A stretch of 52,858 nt of DNA from Gloeomargarita sp. SRBZ-1_bins_9 (GCA_039794565.1 JAUQVX010000007.1:59613-112470); one strand, 5' to 3'. Positions 1-9,627 are shown, counted from the stretch's first letter. Numbers and translations are program-made. The notes: generated from the sequence alone by a model not told the origin.

Positions 1-665
1 TTTCCATGATCGGCTATGAGGTGGTGACGGCGGCCGATGGGGAGGAAGCCCTCACCGTTTTTCGGCGGGAGCACCCACACCTGGTGGTTTTGGACGTCAT
101 GATGCCCAAGTTGGACGGCTATGGGGTCTGTCAAGAGTTGCGCAAGGAGTCGGATGTCCCCATCATCATGCTGACGGCCCTGGGGGATGTGGCGGACCGC
201 ATCACCGGTTTGGAGCTAGGGGCGGATGATTACGTGGTCAAGCCCTTCTCCCCCAAGGAGTTGGAAGCCCGCATCCGTTCGGTCCTGCGCCGGGTGGAGA
301 AAAACGGCAGCTCCAACAGTATCCCCAGCTCGGGCGTGATCGTGATCAACAACCTCAAAATTGACCTGAATAAACGCCAGGTCTACAAAAACAACGAGCG
401 TATCCGGCTGACAGGGATGGAGTTCAGCCTGTTGGAGTTGTTGGTGAGCCGCTCTGGGGAACCTTTCTCCCGCACGGACATCCTCCAGGAGGTCTGGGGC
501 TACACGCCGGAGCGCCACGTGGATACCCGGGTGGTGGACGTACATATCTCCCGCCTGCGGGCCAAGTTGGAGGACGACCCCAGCAACCCGGATCTGATCC
601 TGACGGCCCGGGGCACGGGGTACCTATTCCAGCGCATCACCGACCAGAACAAGGTGTCCGAGTAA
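1..665 (+). CDS. rpaB: Response regulator RpaB (OmpR family), 5' end outside window
   Basis: DNA-binding response regulator that couples light and redox signals to photosynthesis and high-light genes, acting with the histidine kinase NblS in cyanobacteria (family knowledge). The frame is open from the window edge, and the codon before the first visible Met (base 6) reads Ser, as in full-length RpaB, so about 25 N-terminal residues are missing. From that Met the receiver domain covers roughly residues 1-95, with the phospho-acceptor Asp in VVLDVMMPK (about residue 30), the switch Thr in MLTALGD and Lys in VVKPFSP. A winged-helix effector domain follows (about 110-215, with GTGYLFQ near the end). 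The linker IPSSGVI and the near-canonical effector domain point to RpaB rather than RpaA. The stop lies only 2 bp from the stop of convergent atpG (gamma). Confidence 0.93.
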   Translation, partial: SMIGYEVVTAADGEEALTVFRREHPHLVVLDVMMPKLDGYGVCQELRKESDVPIIMLTALGDVADRITGLELGADDYVVKPFSPKELEARIRSVLRRVEKNGSSNSIPSSGVIVINNLKIDLNKRQVYKNNERIRLTGMEFSLLELLVSRSGEPFSRTDILQEVWGYTPERHVDTRVVDVHISRLRAKLEDDPSNPDLILTARGTGYLFQRITDQNKVSE

Positions 666-667
666 CT

Positions 668-1621
668 CTAATCCTTCAGGGCGTTGGCCCCGGACACCAC
701 CTCCATAATCTGTTGGGTGATGGCCGCCTGTCGGGCCTTATTGTAGGAGATGGTCAGGTTTTTGATCAGGGTCTTGGCGTTATCGCTGGCGTTACTCATG
801 GCGGTCATCCGGGCAGCCAGTTCGCTGGCGGCAGCCTCTTGCAACGCCCGCAACACTTGGTTGTTTAGGTAAAGGGGCAAGAGGGCGCTAAAAATTTGCA
901 CTGGGTCCTGCTCGAAGAGCATTTCCTGGGGAAACACCAGACCCGGTGGTTGCGCTTGGGGACGCCGTTCCACCGCAAATCGTCCCTCCCGGGTGGTCAA
1001 TCGGAAAATTTCGTCATCCTGGGGTTCCAGACCCTGGAGGGACATGGGCAGGATGGTCTGCACCACCGGTCGGGAGCTGATCAGGGAGACAAAGCGGGTA
1101 TAGATCAGTTCCACCCGGTCCACATCCTCCGACAGAAACAGACTGAGCATCTCCTGGCTGATCCGGCGGGCCTCGGCGGCGGTGGGAATTTGCTCTAGGC
1201 CGGTAAAGGAGCGGTTAATCGGGTGTTGCCGGCGGCTGAAATACTGGGTGGCCTTGCGCCCCACCGGCACTAGGGTGTAGTCCAATCCCAACTCCCTTAG
1301 CTCCTGAATCCGCTGGTCGGCCCGGCGAATGACATTGGCGTTGTAGGCCCCGCACAACCCCCGGTCCCCCGACAGGATCACCAGGGCCACCCGCCGCACC
1401 AGTCGCTGCTGCAACAAAGGCACATCCAGATTCTCCAACTGCAACCGCGACTGTAGGCCGTACAATACCTGGGCTAGCCGGTCAGCAAAAGGACGGGTGG
1501 CCAGCACTTGCTCCTGCGCCCGCCGTACCTTGGCCGCTGCCACCAACCGCATGGCTTCCGTAATCTTACGGGTGTTCTTGACCGAATTGATCCGGTCCCG
1601 AATCGCTTTTAAACTCGGCAT
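668..1621 (-). CDS. atpG: ATP synthase F1 subunit gamma
   Basis: Central rotor shaft of the thylakoid F1Fo ATP synthase (317 aa; called atpC in cyanobacterial naming). The N-terminus [17 protein letters not shown] and the C-terminal helix with [14 protein letters not shown] are diagnostic and form the coiled coil inside the alpha/beta ring. The length and the extra stretch around residues 190-230 match the cyanobacterial/plastid type, which carries an insertion absent from most bacteria. No Cys pair typical of the light-regulated plant enzyme is visible there. It is the last gene of the minus-strand operon, 13 bp after atpA. The beta and epsilon genes are not in the window; cyanobacteria keep them at a separate locus. 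Confidence 0.96.
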   Translation of the reverse strand: MPSLKAIRDRINSVKNTRKITEAMRLVAAAKVRRAQEQVLATRPFADRLAQVLYGLQSRLQLENLDVPLLQQRLVRRVALVILSGDRGLCGAYNANVIRRADQRIQELRELGLDYTLVPVGRKATQYFSRRQHPINRSFTGLEQIPTAAEARRISQEMLSLFLSEDVDRVELIYTRFVSLISSRPVVQTILPMSLQGLEPQDDEIFRLTTREGRFAVERRPQAQPPGLVFPQEMLFEQDPVQIFSALLPLYLNNQVLRALQEAAASELAARMTAMSNASDNAKTLIKNLTISYNKARQAAITQQIMEVVSGANALKD

Positions 1622-1634
1622 CGCTCCATCCCCC

Positions 1635-3146
1635 CTAGGCCGTAAAGCTGGCTTTGTATTCGCTGATGGCTTCCTTGAGCAGGGTTTCCGCCTCCGGCGT
1701 CAGTTGTTTCTTGGTGCGGATGATTTCCCCAAACTGGGGTTTGTTGGTGCGCAGGTATTCCCGCAGCCCCGTTAGGAAGGGTTGCACTTGGGCCAGGGCC
1801 AAATCGTCTACATAGCCGTTGGTACAGGTGTAGATCATGGCCACCTGCTCCTCCACTGGAATTGGCGAAAACTGGGGCTGCTTGAGCATTTCCCGGATCC
1901 GTTGCCCCCGCGCCAGTTGCTCCTGGGTGGCCTTGTCCAAATCGGAGGCAAATTGGGCGAAGGCCTCCAGCTCGGCAAACTGGGCCAGCTCCAGCTTTAA
2001 CTTGCCCGCCACCTGCTTCATGGCCTTGATCTGAGCCGCCGACCCCACCCGGGACACGGAAATCCCCACGTTGATCGCCGGCCGCACCCCCGCATTGAAC
2101 AGGTCCGCCGACAGGAAAATCTGCCCGTCGGTAATGGAAATCACATTGGTGGGAATGTAGGCCGCCACGTCCCCCGCCTGGGTTTCCACAATGGGCAGGG
2201 CCGTCATACTCCCCCCGCCCAGGGCGTCATTTAGCTTGGCCGCCCGCTCCAACAACCGGGAGTGCAGGTAAAACACATCCCCCGGATAAGCCTCCCGCCC
2301 CGGCGGCCGCCGCAGCAACAGGGACATCTGCCGGTAGGCCTGGGCCTGCTTCGATAGGTCGTCGTAGATCACCAGGGTCGCCTTGCCCTTGTACATGAAA
2401 TACTCCGCCATGGAGGCGCCGCTGTAGGGAGCCAGGTACTGCAACGTGGCCGGGTCATCGGCGTTGGCCGCCACCACAATGGTGTACTTCATGGCGCCCC
2501 GTTCTTCGAGCACCCCCACCACCTGAGCCACCGAGGAGGCCTTCTGCCCAATCGCCACGTACACACAGATTACGTCCTGGTCAGCTTGATTCAGGATGGT
2601 ATCCAGGGCAATGGCCGTCTTCCCCGTTTGCCGGTCGCCAATGATCAACTCCCGCTGTCCCCGCCCGATGGGAATCATGGCGTCAATGGCCGTAATCCCC
2701 GTCTGCAAGGGTTCGTACACCGACCGACGGGCCACAATCCCCGGCGCCGGCGACTCGATCAATCGGCTCTCGGTGGTCTCAATCGGGCCTTTGCCATCCA
2801 GGGGTTGCCCCAGGGGATTGACCACCCGCCCAATGAGAGCTTCCCCCACCGGCACCTGGGCGATTTTCCCCGTGGCCTTTACCGTGCTCCCTTCAGAAAT
2901 GTTGCGCCCGTCCCCCATCAGCACCGCCCCCACATTGTCCTGCTCCAGATTGAGGGCAATGCCGATGGTGCCGTCTTCAAACTCCAGCAACTCCGAGGCC
3001 ATCACCTGATCCAGGCCGTAAATCCGGGCAATGCCATCCCCCACCTGCAGCACCGTACCGATATTGGTGGTCTCCACAACTTGGTCGTACTGCTCGATCT
3101 GCTGGCGGATAATCTGGCTGATTTCATCAGGGCGAATGCTAATCAT
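1635..3146 (-). CDS. atpA: ATP synthase F1 subunit alpha
   Basis: Non-catalytic nucleotide-binding subunit of the F1 hexamer (503 aa, the normal length). The beta-barrel N-domain covers about residues 25-95. The P-loop [10 protein letters not shown] lies at about 171-180. The alpha-family segment [17 protein letters not shown] is followed by [21 protein letters not shown]. The C-terminal helical bundle begins near 380. It starts with ATG 23 bp after the stop of the delta gene, preceded by GGAAGG as ribosome site. It is part of the continuous atpB-E-F2-F-H-A-G row and should be co-transcribed. Confidence 0.97.
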   Translation of the reverse strand: MISIRPDEISQIIRQQIEQYDQVVETTNIGTVLQVGDGIARIYGLDQVMASELLEFEDGTIGIALNLEQDNVGAVLMGDGRNISEGSTVKATGKIAQVPVGEALIGRVVNPLGQPLDGKGPIETTESRLIESPAPGIVARRSVYEPLQTGITAIDAMIPIGRGQRELIIGDRQTGKTAIALDTILNQADQDVICVYVAIGQKASSVAQVVGVLEERGAMKYTIVVAANADDPATLQYLAPYSGASMAEYFMYKGKATLVIYDDLSKQAQAYRQMSLLLRRPPGREAYPGDVFYLHSRLLERAAKLNDALGGGSMTALPIVETQAGDVAAYIPTNVISITDGQIFLSADLFNAGVRPAINVGISVSRVGSAAQIKAMKQVAGKLKLELAQFAELEAFAQFASDLDKATQEQLARGQRIREMLKQPQFSPIPVEEQVAMIYTCTNGYVDDLALAQVQPFLTGLREYLRTNKPQFGEIIRTKKQLTPEAETLLKEAISEYKASFTA

Positions 3147-3169
3147 AACCTTCCTTCCTTACCTGGGGA

Positions 3170-3724
3170 CTAGACAACACTTTGACTCAATCGTAGAGCC
3201 AGCCGCTGCAACTGACTCCGCAAACTGGTGTCTAAAAATTGGGAACCCAACTGCACCGTAAACCCCCCCAGCAGCGAGGGGTCCACCTGCACCTCCAATT
3301 CCACCTGGCGAGCGCCGCTGAGCTGGGCCAACCGCCGGCTGAGTCGTTCCGCTTGGTCGGGGGTCAAGGGCACCGCTGCCCGTACCCGCGCCAACCGGGT
3401 TCCCCGCACCTGCCTGGCCCGCTCCTGAAACACCTGAATGATGCGCTCCAGCAGGACAATACGTCCCCGGTCAATCAACAGCAACAGAAAATTCAAAACC
3501 ACCGGCTGCATCCGCCCACCGAAAATTTGCCGTAGGAGGGCTTTTTTCCGCTCCGCCAGCACCGTAGGCCGCCGCAGGAGGTTCGCCAATTCCGGTACCT
3601 GCCGGAGTAGTTGCTTCAGGCCCACCAGCTCCTGTTCGATGGTCTCCACCTGGTTACGGGCTTGGGCCAGGTCGATCAAGGCCTCGGCGTAGGGTTCTGC
3701 TAAACGGGCTACGGCCACCGTCAT
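3170..3724 (-). CDS. atpH: ATP synthase F1 subunit delta
   Basis: Delta subunit (184 aa; atpD in cyanobacterial naming), which links the top of the alpha3beta3 head to the peripheral b/b' stalk. The N-terminal helical domain (about 1-110) and the C-terminal segment with DPSLLGGFTVQLGSQFLD are typical: the G-G-hydrophobic motif near the end is the family signature. Its ATG overlaps the stop of atpF by 4 bp (ATGA), so translation is probably coupled. Length is normal for the family. Confidence 0.94.
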   Translation of the reverse strand: MTVAVARLAEPYAEALIDLAQARNQVETIEQELVGLKQLLRQVPELANLLRRPTVLAERKKALLRQIFGGRMQPVVLNFLLLLIDRGRIVLLERIIQVFQERARQVRGTRLARVRAAVPLTPDQAERLSRRLAQLSGARQVELEVQVDPSLLGGFTVQLGSQFLDTSLRSQLQRLALRLSQSVV

Positions 3725-4248
3725 AGGTCACCTCCCAACCGGGCAATCCCCGCATCGATCAACCGGGCCTGTTGTTCCGGGGTCAACCGCTGTTGCAGTT
3801 GGGCCGTGACGTAGGCCAAGGTCAGTTCGGTCAAGCGCTGGCGAACGGCCGCAATCGCTTGGGCCTGTTCCACCTCGATGCGGCGTTGCGCTTGTAAACC
3901 AATCCGTTCTGCCTCTTGAGCCGCTTGGGCCAGAATCGCCTCCCGCATCTGTTCCGCTTTGGCCCGTCCCTCTTGCCGGATCTGTTCTGCCCGGGCTTGG
4001 GCTTGGGCCAAATTCTGCTGGGCCGTCACGAAGGCCTGGTGCGCCTCCCGTTGAGCCGTTTCCGCCTGGGCGATGGCCTGGGCAATGCTCTGTTGCCGCT
4101 CCTGCAATAACCGCCCCAGAAAACCCCGCCCGTAATACACCAGCAGGCCCAGCACCACCAGAATGTTCAGGGTATTGCTCCCCAGGAGGTCGGGGTTGAA
4201 TTGCACCCCTGTTGCCTCCGCTGTCGTGGCCAAAAGTAGGGCATCCAT
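3721..4248 (-). CDS. atpF: ATP synthase Fo subunit b
   Basis: Peripheral-stalk subunit b (175 aa). One N-terminal membrane helix (about residues 27-45, LNILVVLGLLVYYG) is followed by a long charged, Ala/Gln/Glu-rich helix (about 50-150) that dimerises with b'. The sequence before the helix (VQFNPDLLGSNTLN) resembles cyanobacterial b subunits. It lies between atpF2 (3 bp gap) and the delta gene (4 bp overlap), so the stoichiometric stalk genes are tightly packed. Confidence 0.94.
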   Translation of the reverse strand: MDALLLATTAEATGVQFNPDLLGSNTLNILVVLGLLVYYGRGFLGRLLQERQQSIAQAIAQAETAQREAHQAFVTAQQNLAQAQARAEQIRQEGRAKAEQMREAILAQAAQEAERIGLQAQRRIEVEQAQAIAAVRQRLTELTLAYVTAQLQQRLTPEQQARLIDAGIARLGGDL

Positions 4249-4251
4249 AGC

Positions 4252-4707
4252 TCAACCCAACAATTTCGCCAAAATTGCCTCGCCCAGGCTCTGCACTTGG
4301 GGTTCCAGTTGGGCCAGAGCCTTTTCCTGCTGGACGGCCAATTCCGCCCGGGCCTGGGTCAACTGGGCTTGGGCCTCCTGCTGGGCCACCCGAATTTGGG
4401 CCTGGGCCTCCTGTTTAGCCTGCGCCTGGGCGGTGTTCACCATCTGTTGCGCTTCCCGTCGCGCCAGGGCCAGTTCCTGGTCATACTGCCGGGTGAGTTC
4501 TGCCGCCTTCGCCTGCAACTCCTTGGCCTGGGCCCGGTTCGACCGGATGTACTCCTCCCGCTCATCCACCACCCGCAACAGGGGCCGGTAGAACACCTGA
4601 TTCAAAATGGCCACCAGCACCAGAAACTGCACCGCCATGACGGGCAGGGTGGCGTCTAGGTCAAACAAACCCCCGGCTTCAGCCAGCAAACCCGGCAATA
4701 CGGTCAT
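4252..4707 (-). CDS. atpF2: ATP synthase Fo subunit b' (second b-type stalk subunit)
   Basis: Subunit b' (151 aa), found in photosynthetic bacteria and plastids, where the stalk is a b/b' heterodimer. The start is placed at [10 protein letters not shown] (4707) because an upstream in-frame ATG at 4746 would run into the c-subunit gene; the chosen start is 16 bp past the c stop and has GGGGAGG upstream. One membrane helix (about 21-42, [16 protein letters not shown]) is followed by a heptad-like helix rich in Ala, Gln and Glu (RREAQQ, KQEAQAQ). Named atpG in cyanobacterial nomenclature. Confidence 0.93.
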   Translation of the reverse strand: MTVLPGLLAEAGGLFDLDATLPVMAVQFLVLVAILNQVFYRPLLRVVDEREEYIRSNRAQAKELQAKAAELTRQYDQELALARREAQQMVNTAQAQAKQEAQAQIRVAQQEAQAQLTQARAELAVQQEKALAQLEPQVQSLGEAILAKLLG

Positions 4708-4723
4708 GCCCCTTGAACCTCCC

Positions 4724-5062
<339 letters not shown>

Positions 5063-5821
5063 TTAGGCCATTTCCCCTTCGGTTTCCTCGTGGTGCTCGT
5101 GGTCCTCTAGGGCTTCGGCGATATAGGTGGCTGCCAGAGTGGCGAAAATCACCGCCTGAATCCCGCTCAGGAACAACCCCAGCACCATCAACGGCACGGG
5201 CACCAGCACCGGCACCAACAACACCAGCACCCCCACCACCAATTCGTCCGCCAGGATATTCCCAAAAAGACGGAAGCTCAGGGACAAGGGTTTAGTGAAA
5301 TCCTCAATCACCTTAAACGGCAGCATGATGGGGGACGGGTACAAATACCCCTTGAAATACCCCAGCAACCCCTTGCGACTAAACCCGGCATAAAAATAGG
5401 CCAAGGAGGTCAGCAGCGCCAGGGCCGCCGTGGTATTGATGTCATTGGTGCTGGCCGCCAGTTCCCCCGCCGGTAGCTCAATCAACCGCCAGGGCACAAG
5501 AATCCCCGTCCAGTTACAGGTAAAAATAAACAAAAACAACGTCCCCACAAACGGTAACCAAGCCCGGTACTCCTTCTCCCCCAACTGGTTACGGGCCAGA
5601 TTGCGCACAAAGTCCAGGACATACTCCATAAAGTTTTGCCAGCCGTGGGGCACCCGTTGGGCGTTACGGGTCGCCAGCAGCGCCGCGCCAATCAACAAGG
5701 CCATCACCACCCAGGAGGTAATTAACACCTGACCGTGGACTTTTAAGTTCCCCAAGCGCCAGTACAGATGTTCCCCCACCTCCAAACTTGCCAAAAGCGG
5801 GTACAGACCCCCATTCACCAT
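5063..5821 (-). CDS. atpB: ATP synthase Fo subunit a
   Basis: Proton-channel stator subunit (252 aa; atpI in cyanobacterial naming). Five to six membrane helices are visible. The essential Arg lies in [15 protein letters not shown], followed by the segment [15 protein letters not shown]. The His/Glu-rich C-terminal tail ([11 protein letters not shown]) is typical of cyanobacterial and plastid subunit a. It is the first atp gene of this row. The gene directly upstream is fabH, not the assembly-related atp1 usually found here. The 67-bp gap to fabH could hold a promoter, but none is obvious. Confidence 0.96.
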   Translation of the reverse strand: MVNGGLYPLLASLEVGEHLYWRLGNLKVHGQVLITSWVVMALLIGAALLATRNAQRVPHGWQNFMEYVLDFVRNLARNQLGEKEYRAWLPFVGTLFLFIFTCNWTGILVPWRLIELPAGELAASTNDINTTAALALLTSLAYFYAGFSRKGLLGYFKGYLYPSPIMLPFKVIEDFTKPLSLSFRLFGNILADELVVGVLVLLVPVLVPVPLMVLGLFLSGIQAVIFATLAATYIAEALEDHEHHEETEGEMA

Positions 5822-5888
5822 GACCCTATCTCTTGAATGACAGACATCAGACCCAGTCTAAAGCGCACCACCTACTAAAGGCAACGGT

Positions 5889-6872
5889 TTAACCCCAGCG
5901 GCAGACCAGCGCCCCCAGGGTCAACCCGGCCCCGAAGCCCGCCAGCACCAGGGTCTGACCGACGCGAATACGCCCTGCGCGCACCGCCTCATCCAGCACG
6001 ATGGGAATCGAAGCCGCCGACGTATTGCCATACCGGTCCAGATTGCTCAGCATCCGCGCCGCCGGCACCCCCAGCCTGGCTGCCACCGCATCCAAAATCC
6101 GTTGATTCGCTTGATGCAATACAAAGTGATCAATCTGGTCACTGGTCAAACCGGCCCGGAACAGCGCCTTTTCAATCACCTCCGGCACCCGTTTGACAGC
6201 AAACTTATAGACCTCCTGACCGTTCATGGCAATGGACCGGTAGGCGCCGCAGGTGACCGTCAAACCGTCAAGCAGGGGTTGGGGTTTGCCCCCATAGGCC
6301 AGGGTGAGACAGGCGTGCTGGCTGCCGTCGTTTTGCAACTCAAACCCCAGCAGACCGTCCGGGGTATCTGCCGCCAAGGCCACTGCACCGGCCCCATCCC
6401 CAAACAAAATACACGTCCGCCGGTCCTGCCAATCCACCCAGCGCGACAGCACATCCGCCCCAATCACCACCGCCCGCCGATAGGCCCCCGTCTTCAAAAA
6501 TTGGGCCGCCGTCACCACCCCGTACACAAACCCAGAGCAGGCCGCCGTCAGGTCAAAGGCCACCGCCCGTTTTGCCCCTAACCGGTCTTGCACTAGGCTG
6601 GCCGAACCAAACAAATCATCGGGTGTGGAGGTGGCCAGAATGATCAACTCGATGTCCAGGGGATGCCAACCTGCTGCTGTCAGGGCCTGTTGCGCCGCCT
6701 GGACCGCCAAATCCGTCACTCCCTGGTCGGGGTGGACCAAGCGCCGCGTGCGAATCCCGGTGCGGGTGACGATCCATTCATCGCTGGTGTCCACCAACCG
6801 GCTCAACTGGTGATTATCCAGTACGCCGGCTCCCTCAGCCCGACCCGTTCCCAGCCAACGCACGCCCAGCAC
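5889..6872 (-). CDS. fabH: 3-oxoacyl-ACP synthase III
   Basis: Condenses acetyl-CoA with malonyl-ACP to start fatty acid synthesis (327 aa). The thiolase-fold catalytic triad is visible: Cys112 in DLTAACSGFVYG, His253 in VLHQANQRI and Asn283 in DRYGNTSAAS. The N-terminal ETSDEWI-like motif (here DTSDEWIVTRTGIRTRR) is characteristic. The start is GTG: its G is the last base of the plsX stop (TAGTG), a 1-bp overlap implying coupled translation. plsX-fabH is a common lipid-synthesis pair. Confidence 0.96.
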   Translation of the reverse strand: MLGVRWLGTGRAEGAGVLDNHQLSRLVDTSDEWIVTRTGIRTRRLVHPDQGVTDLAVQAAQQALTAAGWHPLDIELIILATSTPDDLFGSASLVQDRLGAKRAVAFDLTAACSGFVYGVVTAAQFLKTGAYRRAVVIGADVLSRWVDWQDRRTCILFGDGAGAVALAADTPDGLLGFELQNDGSQHACLTLAYGGKPQPLLDGLTVTCGAYRSIAMNGQEVYKFAVKRVPEVIEKALFRAGLTSDQIDHFVLHQANQRILDAVAARLGVPAARMLSNLDRYGNTSAASIPIVLDEAVRAGRIRVGQTLVLAGFGAGLTLGALVCRWG

Positions 6873-7924
6873 TAGCGACCATCCCGCCGGGTCAAGGCAC
6901 CCACTTTTTCCTCCAGCCGCTGCACCACCCGCTGCTCCACGGCTTCAGCAGCCAGCCGGATGGCATTGAAAACCGAGGGTGCGTGGGAACTGCCGTGGCC
7001 AATCACACACACCCCCGGCACCCCCAGCAGCAAAGCACCACCCCGTTCCGCGTCGTCCAACCGTTGCTTCACCCGCCGCAGGTTATCCCGCAGCAGGGGC
7101 ACCCCCACCATTCCCCGCCAGCCCCGCGGCAGTTCATCCCGCAGCAGTTGCACAATCACCCGCCCCACCCCCTCAGCAAATTTCAGTAAGATGTTGCCCA
7201 CGAAGCCATCACACACCACCACATCATAGGCCCCGGAAATCACATCCCGGCCCTCAGCATTGCCGACAAAATCAATTTCGGGATTCTGGGCCAGGAGTTG
7301 ATAGGCTCGCACCGCCACGTCATTGCCCTTGCAGGGTTCTTCCCCGATATTCAGCAAACCCACCTTCGGCCGGGGCACCCCCAGTACGCATTGGCTGTAA
7401 ATGGAACCCATCAGGGCAAACTGGTTGAGAAATTTGGGCCGGCAATCCACATTAGCCCCCACATCCAGCAACAACACCGATTTATCGGGGATTAACGTCG
7501 GCAGGGTGACCCCAATCGCCGGTCGGTCAATTCCCGGTAACCGCCCCAGGTGCAACAACGCCGCCGCCATCACCGCCCCCGTATGACCCGCCGAATAAAC
7601 CGCATCCGCCTGCCCCTCCCGCACCAGGTTCATGGCCACCGTGATCGAAGCCTCCGGCTTTTGGCGTAGGGCCGTCAGGGGTTCCTCATGCATGGCAATG
7701 GCCTGCTGAGCCGGAATAATCGTCAGTCGGTGCTGGTGCTGGGCCAACAGAGGTTGCAGGCGCTCCGACTGGCCGACCAACAAAATCTCCACATCCAATT
7801 CGGCTTGTGCGCGCAGGGCACCGGTGACGATTTCCTCAGGCGCATAGTCCCCTCCCATCGCATCTACCGCAATCCGGGGCCGGTTGCACACCATGCCGTT
7901 CTCGCACGCACGTCGGTTAAGCAT
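6872..7924 (-). CDS. plsX: Phosphate acyltransferase PlsX
   Basis: Makes acyl-phosphate from acyl-ACP for phospholipid synthesis (350 aa as called). The family hallmark IAVDAMGGDYAPEEIV is near the N-terminus; GHTGAVMAAALL, LLDVGANVDC and CDGFVGNILLKF follow. The ATG at 7924 is chosen because longer versions overlap rpiA and because GAGGGAG lies upstream; an internal ATG ten codons further in is possible. It is 16 bp downstream of rpiA and overlaps fabH by 1 bp. Confidence 0.95.
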   Translation of the reverse strand: MLNRRACENGMVCNRPRIAVDAMGGDYAPEEIVTGALRAQAELDVEILLVGQSERLQPLLAQHQHRLTIIPAQQAIAMHEEPLTALRQKPEASITVAMNLVREGQADAVYSAGHTGAVMAAALLHLGRLPGIDRPAIGVTLPTLIPDKSVLLLDVGANVDCRPKFLNQFALMGSIYSQCVLGVPRPKVGLLNIGEEPCKGNDVAVRAYQLLAQNPEIDFVGNAEGRDVISGAYDVVVCDGFVGNILLKFAEGVGRVIVQLLRDELPRGWRGMVGVPLLRDNLRRVKQRLDDAERGGALLLGVPGVCVIGHGSSHAPSVFNAIRLAAEAVEQRVVQRLEEKVGALTRRDGR

Positions 7925-7940
7925 TGTATCAGAATCTCCC

Positions 7941-8651
7941 TCACCACACCCGCACCTGGGTTTGGCCCTCCACCACCTGGCCAATCAGCACCCGCCCTGC
8001 TAGACCGACAAATAGTCCATTCTCCACCACGCCCGGGATATTGTTGATCCGCATTTCCAGATCCGCCGGGTTGGGAATCGCCGGGAACCTCACATCTATC
8101 ACCATATTGCCCTGGTCGGTGATCACCGGGCCGTCCTTTTTCACCGCCATGCGCAACTCCGGCTGCCCCCCCAATCTGGCCAAGGCCCGCATCACCGGCG
8201 TTACCGCCATGGGGATTACCTCCACCGGCACCGGGAAGGTACTGCCCAGGCGCTCCACCAGCTTGGACTCGTCCACCACCACCACGAACTCCTGGGCCAG
8301 GCTATCCACCACCTTTTCCCGGGTGTGGGCCGCCCCTCCCCCCTTGATCAAATTCTTGTGGGGGTCCACCTCATCGGCGCCGTCAATGGCCAGGTCAATC
8401 GTCTCCACCTCATCCAGGGTTGTCAGGGGAATCCCCGCCTGCCGGGCCAGAACAGCCGCTTGAAAGGAGGTGGGCACACCCCGCACCCCTTGAATTTCAC
8501 CCCGCCGGAGCCGTTCCCCCAGCGCCTGGATCATGAAGGCCGCTGTTGAACCCGTCCCCAACCCCACCACCATGCCGGAGGCCACCAACTGGGCCGCCTG
8601 TTGCCCGACCGCCTGCTTGGCCAGCTTGATGAGTTCAGGGGATGCCGTCAT
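7941..8651 (-). CDS. rpiA: Ribose-5-phosphate isomerase A
   Basis: Interconverts ribose-5-phosphate and ribulose-5-phosphate in the Calvin and pentose-phosphate cycles (236 aa). Diagnostic segments are [16 protein letters not shown] near the N-terminus, [17 protein letters not shown] in the active-site region and [11 protein letters not shown]. The start MTASPEL (8651) is chosen over a longer frame because GGAGG sits 7 bp upstream and the family starts here. It heads the minus-strand row that continues through plsX, fabH and the atp genes. Confidence 0.95.
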   Translation of the reverse strand: MTASPELIKLAKQAVGQQAAQLVASGMVVGLGTGSTAAFMIQALGERLRRGEIQGVRGVPTSFQAAVLARQAGIPLTTLDEVETIDLAIDGADEVDPHKNLIKGGGAAHTREKVVDSLAQEFVVVVDESKLVERLGSTFPVPVEVIPMAVTPVMRALARLGGQPELRMAVKKDGPVITDQGNMVIDVRFPAIPNPADLEMRINNIPGVVENGLFVGLAGRVLIGQVVEGQTQVRVW

Positions 8652-8804
8652 GCCTATTCCTCCACCACCGTTTTTCAGGCTAGCGCAAAACGGCACCCCC
8701 ATAAACACGGCAAGGGTCTGGCTGTTAGTCGAGCCAAACCCTCCAAGCATCTTCATCAAGCGACTTTTAGGTTAGGTATTTTAGGTAAACGAAGTAAACG
8801 AGGT

Positions 8805-9029
8805 TGACGGATAACGGACCCAACTTCTCACTGCGGGGCTGACGGTGGCCTGGGTCGATCCAGACCCAACTACAGAGTCGTTACCCACACGAGACTCTCT
8901 ATCTATGCCACCTGACTCAGCACTAATGGGTTCAACCAACACGACTGCGCAATCGCTTGTGTTTACACCCTCCCTGCCGGGAAGTGGGTAGGATCGCGAC
9001 CGGGGCACCTACGTCTCGATCCCTTTTTT
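8805..9029 (+). ncRNA. Candidate structured non-coding RNA, family not recognised
   Basis: Read on the plus strand, this stretch folds into nested stems that I paired by eye. GACCCA 8817-8822 pairs with 8927-8932 (one G-U); GCTGA 8838-8842 with TCAGC 8917-8921; GGTGGC 8844-8849 with GCCACC 8907-8912. These enclose two hairpins: TGGGTC/GACCCA (8851-8868) and AGAGTC/GACTCT (8874-8898). A third hairpin, AACAC..GCG/CGC..GTGTT (8938-8963), follows, then an intrinsic terminator with six T's. So many perfect stems plus a terminator in DNA without a protein gene argue for a functional RNA. It does not match the parts I know of RNase P RNA, tmRNA, SRP RNA or the cobalamin riboswitch. The 5' end is a guess. 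Confidence 0.5.
8991..9029 (+). terminator. Intrinsic terminator of the candidate RNA
   Basis: GGATCG (8991-8996) pairs perfectly with CGATCC (9017-9022). The stem extends through GAC/GTC (8998-9000 with 9013-9015) across one mismatch, and TTTTTT follows at 9024-9029. The orientation requires a plus-strand transcript ending here, although no protein-coding gene on that strand lies upstream within 8 kb. Confidence 0.7.
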
Positions 9030-9204
9030 GCTGCCTTCTAGGTGCCTAATATCACTATAGAAAATTCCCCTGGACTGGCGGTCGTTTATTACATATTTGT
9101 GATAACTCTTTGCTGACTTTGACATGGGTAAATACTTGTTTAAGAGGGGGGGAGGTAAGATTTTTGGTAGGCTAGTCAAAAAAAATTAAGGAGGGGCGAG
9201 TCTG

Positions 9205-9627
9205 GTGTTGCGGTTACTGGTCGCTTGGCTGACGGTGGTGGTGATCTGGGGAGGGCTGACCACGCCGGTCCTGGCTCTGACGGAAGTCCGCTTGTTCAAC
9301 CTACAGGTGAGTGATTGCCCGGCGGAACTGGCGGAAGGTGCGGTCACCAGTGGGGGTCATACCCTGCCGGCGCGGTGCTACTGGGTAACCGGTCAGGCGG
9401 AAAATCCCACCAACCGCACGGTGTATGACGCGGATGTGTTTGGTCGGGTTTATGACGCTAACGGGGAACCAGCGATTCCTAAGCGTGGGCGCCTCGGCAC
9501 CATCGAAGAAATCCCGCCGGGGATCAGCGAGTTTCATCTGCCCCTGATGGTTCCGGCGGATCAACCACCCCCGTTGCAGTTGAGTCAATTTAAGGCCATG
9601 GGCTTTAGCGCCAAGGTCCGCCGGTAG
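9205..9627 (+). CDS. Small secreted or membrane-anchored protein of unknown function
   Basis: 140 residues. GTG start with an excellent ribosome site (AAGGAGGGG, 8-bp spacing). An N-terminal hydrophobic segment (residues about 3-24) ending in TTPVLALT looks like a Sec signal peptide, so the mature part (about 115 aa) is probably in the periplasm or thylakoid lumen. Two Cys (in SDCPAE and ARCYWV) could form a disulfide. The rest (VTGQAENPTNRTVYDADVFG, then EIPPGISEF) has the look of a small beta-sandwich domain of the kind that follows changes in protein context (FxLYD-like). That reading is weak. No specific function can be assigned. Monocistronic, downstream of an intrinsic terminator. Confidence 0.8.
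   Translation: MLRLLVAWLTVVVIWGGLTTPVLALTEVRLFNLQVSDCPAELAEGAVTSGGHTLPARCYWVTGQAENPTNRTVYDADVFGRVYDANGEPAIPKRGRLGTIEEIPPGISEFHLPLMVPADQPPPLQLSQFKAMGFSAKVRR

Larger units (their letters stand above)
8652..9204. other. 553-bp intergenic region containing a candidate structured RNA
   Basis: No convincing protein gene is present; a 75-codon minus-strand frame here has low-complexity Ser/Thr content and no ribosome site. The region separates divergent rpiA (-) and the small secreted-protein gene at 9205 (+). It contains the direct repeat GTAAACGA-A-GTAAACGA (8786-8802), a nested set of hairpins (8817-8963) and a plus-strand intrinsic terminator (8991-9029). AT-rich DNA at 9046-9190 probably holds the promoter of the downstream gene; TTGACA at 9119-9124 is a possible -35 box. 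Confidence 0.6.

Noticed and set aside
8781-9008. 75-codon minus-strand frame in the rpiA upstream region
   Set aside because: Ser/Thr/Val-rich with no ribosome site; the same DNA forms paired stems and is better explained as RNA.
8805-9029. tmRNA, RNase P RNA, SRP RNA or cobalamin riboswitch
   Set aside because: None of the conserved cores I know (GAGGAAAGUCC of RNase P, tag-reading frame and CCA end of tmRNA, GGAAG loop of SRP, the B12-box) is present in the expected order.
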